Origin: Thinopyrum elongatum
Taxonomy: Eukaryota; Streptophyta; Magnoliopsida; Poales; Poaceae
DNA: 64,000 bases
NCBI GenBank assembly: GCA_011799875.1
Contig: CM022299.1
Coordinates: 214,464,070-214,528,069 of the forward strand
Reading direction: 5' to 3'
The position numbers were made by a program, and so were the translations under genes. The notes beneath the pieces are model-generated. The model did not search any database. It saw nothing but the letters and a program-made list of their open reading frames with translations, and had not been told where the DNA came from. Positions within the stretch are counted from its first letter, which is position 1. Each line of letters begins with the position of its first letter. Below are positions 57,076 to 64,000 of this stretch, in pieces.

Positions 57076-60000
57076 TGTGACGCCCCCGATTTGATCGTAC
57101 ACTAATCATACACGCAAACGTGTACGATCAAGATCAGGGACTCACGAGAAGATATCACAACACAACTCTAAACACAAATAAGATAAAACAAGCTTTATAT
57201 TACAAGCCAGGGGCCTCGAGGGCTCGAATACATAAGCTCGATCATAAACGAGTCAGCGGAAGCAACTATATATCTGAGTATAGACATTAGGTTAACAAGG
57301 TGTCATAAGATGGCTAGCACAAACATGTATACAGATCGAAGAGGCGCATGCCTCCTGCCTGGGATCCTCCTAAACTACTCATGGTCGTCAGCGGCATGCA
57401 CATAGTAGTAGGCACCCTTGGGGTAGTAGCAGTCTTCGTCGACGGTGGCGTCTGGCTCCTAGGCTCCAACATCTTGTTGCGACATCCGAGAAAAATGGGA
57501 AAAGAGGGAGCAAAGCAACCATGAGTACCCATCCAAAGTACTCGCAAGCAAGGATCTACACTACATATGCATCAGTATCAATGAAATGGGTAGTATCTGT
57601 GGACTGAACTACAGAATGCCAGAATAAGAGCGGGACAACTAGTCCAATCGAAGACTACGCTTCTGGCAGCCTCCATCTTGAAGCATATAGGAGAGAGTAG
57701 CAAGTATAGCATCAAGTAACATCGTATAGCATAATCCTACCCGACGATCCTCTCCTCGTCACCCTGTGAGAGAGCGATCATCGGGTTATCTCTGGAACTT
57801 ATCTGGGTGTGTTTTATTAAGTATCCGGTTCTAGTTGTCATGAGGTCAGAATACAACTCCAAGTCGTCCTGTTACCGTGGACATGACTATTCGAATAGAT
57901 CAATCTTCCCTGCAGGGGTGCACCACATTACCCGACACGCTCGATCCCTCTGGCTGGGCACACTTTCCTGGGTCATGTCCGGCCTCGTAAGATCAACACG
58001 TCGCAACCCTACCTAGGCCCAACAGAGAGGTCAGCACGCCGGTCTAAATCCTAAGCGCGCAGGGGTCTTGGGCCCATCACCCGTTGCACTCCTGCATGTT
58101 GCGTACGTGGCCGGTGAGCAGACCTAGCCCCCTTATACAAGTGCAGGCGTTCCAGTCCAACCCGGTGTGCGCCACTCAATCGCCGACGTCTGGAAAGCTT
58201 CGGCTGATACTACGATGTCGGTTGCCCATATCTTGTCCCACGTGGCGGTTAGTGCGTATAGGCCAACGACCAACTTAGATCAAATACCCAATATCGTTAA
58301 GCATGTTATTATGAAATAACCGCGGACGCCGACCAGGACCAGGCCCACCTGTCTCCTAGGTGGTCTCAACCTGCCCTGTCGCTCCGCCACAAAGATCCAC
58401 TCAGAGGGCCGTCGGGAAATATGTCCTTTCAGCCCCCAGTCCGTGAATCACTTGCGGGTACTCTACGAGCCGACCCGACTTTAGTCACAACATGTATCAT
58501 GTATAATATGTATATAGTATATACCCGTGATCAACACCCGACGTGATCACGGCCCGATAGTATAGCATGGCAGACGGACAAGAATGTAGGGCCATTGATG
58601 ATAAACTAGCATCCTATACTAAGCATTTAGGATTGCAGGTAAGGTTATCAACAGTAGTAACAAGGACAGGCTATGCAGTAGAATAGGATCATCCGAAAAG
58701 CAGTAACAACTACACTACTCTAATGTGAGCAGTAGAGAGAAGGAATAGGCGGTATCGGGATGATCAAGGGGATTTTGCTTGCCTGGAAGCTCGGTTGAGA
58801 AGGAAGGGTCATCATCGACGTAGTCGTACTCAGGGGCATCAACATCGGTCTCGGGGTCTACCGGAGAAGAAGAGGGGAAGAAATAGTAAATATGCAGCAA
58901 ACAAAGCATCACAAAACATAACATGACAATACGCGATGCTAGGGGTGACCTATCGCAGTGCTCGGTGATACAAACGAAGAGGGATAACATCCGGGAATGT
59001 TTTCCCGAAGTTTGGCATTTTCGGACAGACGAAACGCAGGGGGGCGGTTCTATGTTTGCTATGCTAGGGACATGTGACAGATGAACGGTGTGCATATTCG
59101 GAATCGTCATATTTTTCTGAGCAACTTTCATGTACAAATTATTTTCATCCAAGTTATGAATTATTTTATAATAATTTTCAAAGTTTTAATCAATTTTTGA
59201 AATTCCTGGATTTATTATTAATTCAAAATTAAAACAAAATTTCTAAGTGTACCTAGGGGTTGCCTGGCCTATTCTATGACAGTGGGGTCAGGGGGGTTTG
59301 GTTGACTGTTGACTAGGTCAATGATTGACCAGTCAACAGGGTTAGTGGACCCACATGTAAGTGTAATATGTGATAAAATTATTTTAGTTAATCAATTTAC
59401 CTAGTGGCGGCCACATGTAATAGACTCAAAGTGGGGTGGGTTAGTACAAGAGGGGAATTAGTAGTAGAGGGATTAGTACTAATCTAATGAGGGCCGGCCT
59501 TTTTTGGCAATTGTTCAGCCGAACACACACACACAACACGCACATGATGCACTCGGCCATGGCCATGGTCATGGCCAGCAACAGCGGCGGGCAGTGAGCA
59601 GGTAGCAATGGCATCTACAGTAGCTAGCAAAGAGCAGCAGCGGCAGCAGCTTGCAAGGCAGCGCAGCGGGCAGCAGTAGCAGGCAACAACAATGATGCAA
59701 CAGAGCAGCGCAGTAGCAAGCATGCAGAGCAGCGACTAGTGGCAGCAGCAAGCTAAGCAGCAAGCACCGGCTAACAGCAGGGGAGGTGCCGGCAGACGGC
59801 GGGCGACGCGCCAGCCGGTAGAGGCGGGCGCGGCGGGAGCGGGCCGAGGCGGAGGCGGGGGGCACGCGAGGGGCAGCGGGCGTGTGGCCAGGGCGCGAAC
59901 GCGCTCGGATAGAGGACGGCGACCGTGAGCTCGGCCACAGTCGAGGCAAGCACGGGGAGGCCGGTACAGAGATGAAAAATGAGGGGGGAGAGGGGGAATC

Positions 60001-61024
60001 GACTCGGGTGCCTCACCGAGCCCTGTAGGTGTGCAATAGCATGCGTGGGGAGGAGTCGGGGAGGCGCCGGAGCTCAGGGCGGCGATGGTCGACGACGAGA
60101 TGGCGACGGACGAGGTGGGGCAGAGGAGAACGACGAGGCCGAGCGTGAGGGAGTGGAGACGTGGGGTGCGAGGGAGGGGATTAGGGTTTGGGGAGAGGGC
60201 GCCGGGGTCTTGTAGACGAGGGGGGAGGCCGTGGATGGCCGACACCTGGCCGGGGCGCCATAGATGGCCTCCACGATCTCCCTCAACTCCTATAGCGAGG
60301 AGGGGGATGAGTTAGGTGGGCTGGATGTGTTATAGCTAAATGGGCCACGGTGCCCAGTAGGTTTAGGGCCAGTTCTTTTGGGCGATTCTCCCAGAATCGC
60401 CCCCCTCCCTAGCTTCTCCCAGAATCGCCACTCCATATTATTTTTACAATCCTATCTAGTTAAGGTCTAATTAGCTAGGATTATAAAAAAAAATTGGAGT
60501 GGCGATTCTGGGAGAAGCTGGGGAAGGGGGTGATTCTTGGAGAATCACCTAAAAGAACTGGCCCTTAGTTTTTTTATCTCTCCCTTTTATCTTTTCTGTT
60601 TATTAGTTTTAGCCTCTATTTTGCATTTTCTTTTAGTACCAAATGAGTTTTGTTTTGAACAAAACTTGGCACAAAATTCTAACACAATATATTTAGATGG
60701 GACAAAAAGTTTGGGGTCAAAAGGAGTTGTCTAACCATTTTTAGAAATGGAAAAGGCCAATTTAATTGCTGCTGGACCACTAAATTAATTCCCAGGGGCA
60801 TTTTGGGAATTCAAATGAGGCTGGTTTCAACATAACAATGAGCAGGGGAATTTTAGCGTAATTTGAACATTTTAGTTTTACTGTTTGAATAAATAAATAT
60901 TTGACTTGCATTTTAAATTTGAATTTGAATTGGGTTTCAATCACGGGGCAATTTAGCTTTGTAATCAAGGTGACTTGGCATCATTAGTGTGGAGTTACTG
61001 TAGCATGATTCTCGGGGTGTTACA
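57076..61024 (-). repeat. Element F long LTR (3.95 kb)
   Basis: Plus-strand ends TGTGACGCCCCCG and GGGTGTTACA; the minus strand starts TGTAACACCCCGAG. The primer site on the left makes it the 5' LTR of a minus-strand element. The 3' LTR is not in the window. A CAG-rich stretch lies at about 59578-59770 and a GC-rich segment at 59760-60250. Open frames there are chance GC-rich frames. Five bases right of it are gcaca. Confidence 0.82.
60366..60564. mobile_element. Tourist-type (PIF/Harbinger) MITE
   Basis: 199 bp with ends GGGCCAGTTCTTTT and AAAAGAACTGGCCC and TTA on both sides (60363-60365 and 60565-60567). The arms pair further through 'cgattctcccagaatcgc' and 'gcgattctgggagaagc'. The TTA duplication is the hallmark of Tourist elements. 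It sits inside the F LTR and is therefore younger than it. Confidence 0.93.
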
Positions 61025-62217
61025 GCACAACCCACCCGGGCGCGCCCAGATGGGTTGTGCCCTCCACGGAGACCTCCCGCACCGCCTCTTTGCCCTATAA
61101 ATTCCCAAATATTCCAGAAACCCTAAAGGAGTTGACGAAACACAATTCCAGCCGCCGCAAGTTCCAGAACCACGAGATCCAATCTAGACACCATCACGAA
61201 GGGGTTCATCATCCTCATTGGTACCTCTCCGATGATGCGTGAGTAGTCCACCATAGACCTAAGGGTCTGTAGGCAGTAGCTATATGGCTTCCTCTCTCTC
61301 TTTAGATTCTCAATACAATGGTCTCTTGGAGATCTATTTGATGTAACTCTTTTTGCGGTGTGTTTGTTGGGATCCGATGAACTTTGAGTTTATGATCAAA
61401 TCTATATCCTTGAATATTATTTGAGTTTTCTTTGATCTCTTATATGCATGATTATTTATAGCCTCGTATTTCTTCTTCGAATCTTTGGTTTAGTTAGGCC
61501 AACTAGATCGATTTTTCTTGCCATTGGAAGAGGTGCTTTGTGATGGGTTTGATCATGCAGTCTTCTTTCCCAGTGACAGAAGGGGCAGCAAGACACGCAT
61601 GTATCGTTGCTATTAAGGATAACAAGATGGGCTATTCCTACATGAATAGATCTCGTCTACATCATGTCATCGTTCGTATTGCATTACTCTGTTTCTCCAT
61701 GAACTTAATACACTAGATGCATGCTGGATAGCGGTCGATGTGTGGAGTAATAGTAGTAGATGGAGGCAGGAGTTGGTCTACTAATCTTGGACGTGATGCC
61801 TATATATTGATCATTGCCTTGGATATCATTGTAATTATTCGATCTTCTATCAAATTCCCAACAGTAATTTGTTTACCCACCATGTGCTATTTTCTCGAGA
61901 GAAGCCACTAGTGAAATCTATGTCCCCCGGGTCTATTCTTTATCATAATTGCTCTGAGATATATTTTTATTTGCTTTTATTTTTAGATCTATTATTCCAA
62001 AAACCCAAAAATACTTTGCTGCACTTTTTTATTACTTATTTTATTTTGTGTTTTATCAAGAGTTATTTATCCAATCTACCACAAATTTATCTATCTTTTT
62101 ACCGTGGAGGGATTGACAACCCCTCTTACACGTTGGGTTGCAAGTATTTGTTCTTTGTGTGCAGGTACCGTTTACATAGTGTTGTTTGGTTCTCCTACTA
62201 GATTGATACCTTCATTG
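61025..62217 (+). repeat. Element G: Athila-like LTR fragment
   Basis: It aligns with element A LTR positions from about 2040 to 3170: 'gatgcgtgagtagtccaccatagacct', 'ctagatgcatgctggatagcggtcgatgtgtggagtaat' and 'gtggagggattgacaacccc' have counterparts in order. The first ~350 bp of the LTR is absent, because element F sits there. It breaks off at 'ttgataccttcattggta', where CACTA-like sequence begins. Confidence 0.8.
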
Positions 62218-62800
62218 GTACAGCGAGGTGCTATACAAACGGTTTTTAACCCCTTTCTGCGACGGCATTTGGAACCGTTGCCTAGTGAGTGACTGCGATA
62301 GGAGGGTCGTTCCCACACGACCCAGAAACCGTCGGGGATATGCCCTCCTGGCACACACTCTCGACAAAATGAGGTCGTGTGCGACCGGCGAGTGATCAAA
62401 TACGGTTATACGTACAGTAGTGCTAAAAAATACAATTATTCAGGCGAAATTGTTTTCAGTCGTAAGTACATCCCACACAGTCAGTCCCCGCTAAACGTTT
62501 CCGTTCGTATGTACATTCCACACAGTCAATCCAAGGAATACGTTTCCGTTAGTACATACATCACACACAGTGCGTGGAAGAAACTGTGTGGCAAAGGCTG
62601 TCCATCACACACACTTTTTATGTGGTAATCATTTGCGCAAGGTGGCCTAACGCAAACAGTTTTCAAGAGGATATTGTGTGTGATTGATCATTGATCCAAC
62701 ACGGTTTATTCCTAGAAGCTGTGTGCGTTGTCTGAGGTCATCGCCCACGGTGTTTTCTCAAAAACCGTTTGCAATAGAAAAACCCAATTAGCAGGCTAAT
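62218..62800. mobile_element. Element H: second CACTA-like end with 45-bp subterminal repeats
   Basis: From about 62228, 'gtgctatacaaacggttttta' begins a region dense in 'aaccgt', 'cacacagt' and 'acacggttt' motifs. 'cacag' phrases of a 45-bp unit lie at 62476, 62521 and 62566. The precise terminus is unclear: the sequence before 'tgctatac' is gaggt, not CAC, so the first bases may be lost. It differs from the 84-bp family of the terminus at 55078. Confidence 0.65.
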
Positions 62801-63011
62801 TGTCCTATTATTAATAATTCATTTATTAATCTAATTGACATTTCATATTAAGCACACAATATATTTCATTTCCATATTAAGGAAGCAGGATTTCATAATT
62901 GAAATACATCAGAGTACAACATCATATAGCTTCAGCACTCAGCTACCCCATTACACAGCTGCACCAGCACCAAGTTTCAGATGCAACATCTACAACCTTT
63001 CGAAATTAGCA
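62801..63011. other. 3' flank of the 63-kb B3 gene
   Basis: AT-rich, no gene seen. Probably the 3' untranslated region of the minus-strand gene. Confidence 0.5.
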
Positions 63012-63532
63012 TCATAGACGGAACATAGACAGATGAATCTCATCTGGAAAACTGCTGAAGCGGAAGGCGAATATTGAGCCTTCATTGATGTTGAAGGTCT
63101 TTGCAACTTTAGGGTAGTGCCTGTGGATGATTGACCGTCCATCCTTCATCCTCTTCAGGAACACTTCAATATTGAACCGTGGGTGTTGTATGAAAACCTT
63201 CCTCACCTCCTGACCATACAGGTGGTTTGAGAGGTAGTCATCAGTGAACTGCTCTAGAAAGGCCTGAAAACAAGGATATGCATAAATATCTTCTCCAGAT
63301 TTGAAATGGCGCAAAGGAATTAAAAAGACAAGGTATAACAGTTAGTACCATCCCGTAGTGAACTGATGTCTTCTTCATTGTGCAGACAAAGATCTTGTTG
63401 TTTTTTGTCGCTAATTTCTTTATCGTAACAATCTTTCTGAGTGTCTTGACTTGACTGACATTAATGGACAACTCATTTCCACATATGCAAAAAGGGTCAA
63501 ACAGTGGGTCAAAACCTCTGACAGCAGGACCT
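63012..63532 (-). CDS. B3-domain-like protein, last two exons (partial gene)
   Basis: Minus strand. The penultimate exon runs from about 63532 (after CATGCAG) to about 63349, ending GGGATG|GTACTA. It holds 'FDPFCICGNELSINVSQ' and 'NNKIFVCTMKKTSVHYG'. The last exon begins at about 63266 (after TTTTCAG) and ends at 63012. It holds 'FLEQFTDDYLSNHLYGQEV' and 'YPKVAKTFNINEGSIFAFRF', then 'PDEIHLSMFRL' and stop. The order (strand, 'FTDDYL', basic strands, 'F.I.EGSI.AF.F', final 'L..F') fits a plant B3 DNA-binding domain at the C-terminus. No stop or shift is seen here. The 5' exons are beyond a MITE-like insertion at 63679 or outside the window. The upstream intron matches bases 380-510, so gene 1 is a paralogue. 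Confidence 0.62.
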
Positions 63533-63678
63533 GCATGTGCAAGACCAAATTGTTAAAAACGTAATATTTAAAAACAAGAAGTGGAAAGGTGTGTTATTAA
63601 CAACATGCCTAATATTTAAAAACAAGCAAACGTAGTCATTCAAACTTGTATTGTGCAGGTCTAAGTACGCTAGTTATT
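63533..63678 (-). other. Intron of the 63-kb B3 gene
   Basis: It matches the 380-510 region of the window ('gtcattcaaac..gtattgtgc.ggtctaagta', 'aacaagaagtggaaa.gtgtgtt'). 'acaacatgcctaatatttaaaaacaagcaaacg' is one repeat unit of the same kind. Confidence 0.6.
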
Positions 63679-63907
63679 GGCCCTTTTTGGATCCATGGGT
63701 TAGAGTTAGTTTGAGTTAGTTTGGGCTCAAATAGCCCTAAAGTATCCAAACATGAGGGCTAGTTTGAGCTAGCTGCGTCAAACCCACCCAAAACAACTAT
63801 CCCACCCAAGAGGTGCTGATTGGGGCTAGTTCTCCTAGTGCATTTATTGTCAATCTAATACTGTCATCCAAACACCTCTTTGGCTAGAGTTAGTTCAGGG
63901 TTAGTCA
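63679..63907. mobile_element. Probable hAT-like MITE, partial
   Basis: It begins GGCCCTTTTTGGATCCATGG, then 'gttagagttagtttgagttag', with inverted-like 'ctagagttagttcagggttag' near 63878. The start fits grass MITEs of this type and it interrupts an intron. I could not find a matching right terminus or duplication. Confidence 0.4.
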
Positions 63908-64000
63908 TTGTTGAGTATCATTGTTATTTAGGAAACGTAGGATAGCGTAGGATTTATTCTACCTTGACTTGTACTCCAAGATGACCATGTACTCCTATAT
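63908..64000. other. Unassigned right edge
   Basis: 'tgttgagtatcattg' at about 63910 could start an LTR, and 'gacttgtactcc' and 'catgtactcctatat' resemble Triticeae copia LTRs. There is too little sequence to decide. Confidence 0.3.

Noticed and set aside
58705..58720. 'cactactcta' as a second CACTA end
   Set aside because: It lies inside the element F LTR without subterminal repeats, and the matching bases stop after seven.
59569..60245. Proline/alanine-rich open frames on the minus strand
   Set aside because: They fall in the GC-rich part of the element F LTR, with no start context, domain or conservation evidence.
1..64000. tRNA, rRNA or microRNA genes
   Set aside because: I found no cloverleaf or rRNA-like segment. 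The long hairpins seen belong to the MITEs and the tandem arrays.

Overview
The window looks like repeat-rich intergenic DNA of a large grass genome. Triticeae (wheat, Aegilops, barley or a relative) is the best fit, inferred from nested Ty3/gypsy LTR retrotransposons, CACTA subterminal repeats, Stowaway and Tourist MITEs and grass-type F-box and B3 genes. Family names were not checked against a database. All coordinates come from reading the bases, and intron borders are GT..AG inferences.

The oldest layer appears to be a CACTA-type transposon whose right terminus lies at 55078, with four 84-bp subterminal repeats at 54570-54900. Inside it, from left to right, are: a minus-strand gene ('gene 1', probably B3 family) at 1-1681, with its first codons at 23717-23741; a 3.6-kb divergent intergenic region full of tandem repeats; a plus-strand XS-type zinc-finger gene (27333-28397); a plus-strand gene joining a B3-like domain to an F-box/LRR/FBD protein (29434-30307, resuming at 50823-52683); and a plus-strand 3'-5' exonuclease-like gene (53540-54263). 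All four carry stops or frameshifts. A second CACTA-like end at 62.2-62.8 kb is followed by a gene of the gene-1 family in the same relative position. This supports mobile cargo and predicts the missing left terminus about 1 kb left of the window.

Two later LTR insertions split gene 1 and the F-box gene. Element A (1682-23711, plus strand, gag-protease only) sits in the tenth codon of gene 1. It contains element B (6489-20196, plus strand, Tat-type gypsy with two RNase H domains and an antisense multi-exon ORF, target duplication cacac, about 1.8% LTR divergence). Element C (LTRs at 30308-31715 and 50558-50817, minus strand) sits in an exon of the F-box gene. It contains an internally deleted element D (33896-about 42585) and a truncated minus-strand sister of B, element E (about 42586-50557). 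One deletion near 42585 removed the parts of C, D and E that should lie between them.

Right of the CACTA terminus are a minus-strand LTR element F (55082-61024, a 3.9-kb LTR carrying a Tourist-like MITE), an Athila-like LTR fragment G (61025-about 62217), the second CACTA-like end H with its B3 gene, and a partial MITE near the right edge.

The retrotransposons are clearly decayed: every identified polyprotein has stops or frameshifts, mostly CAG, CAA or CGA changed to stop by C-to-T. The exception is one amber codon between protease and reverse transcriptase that is identical in B and E.
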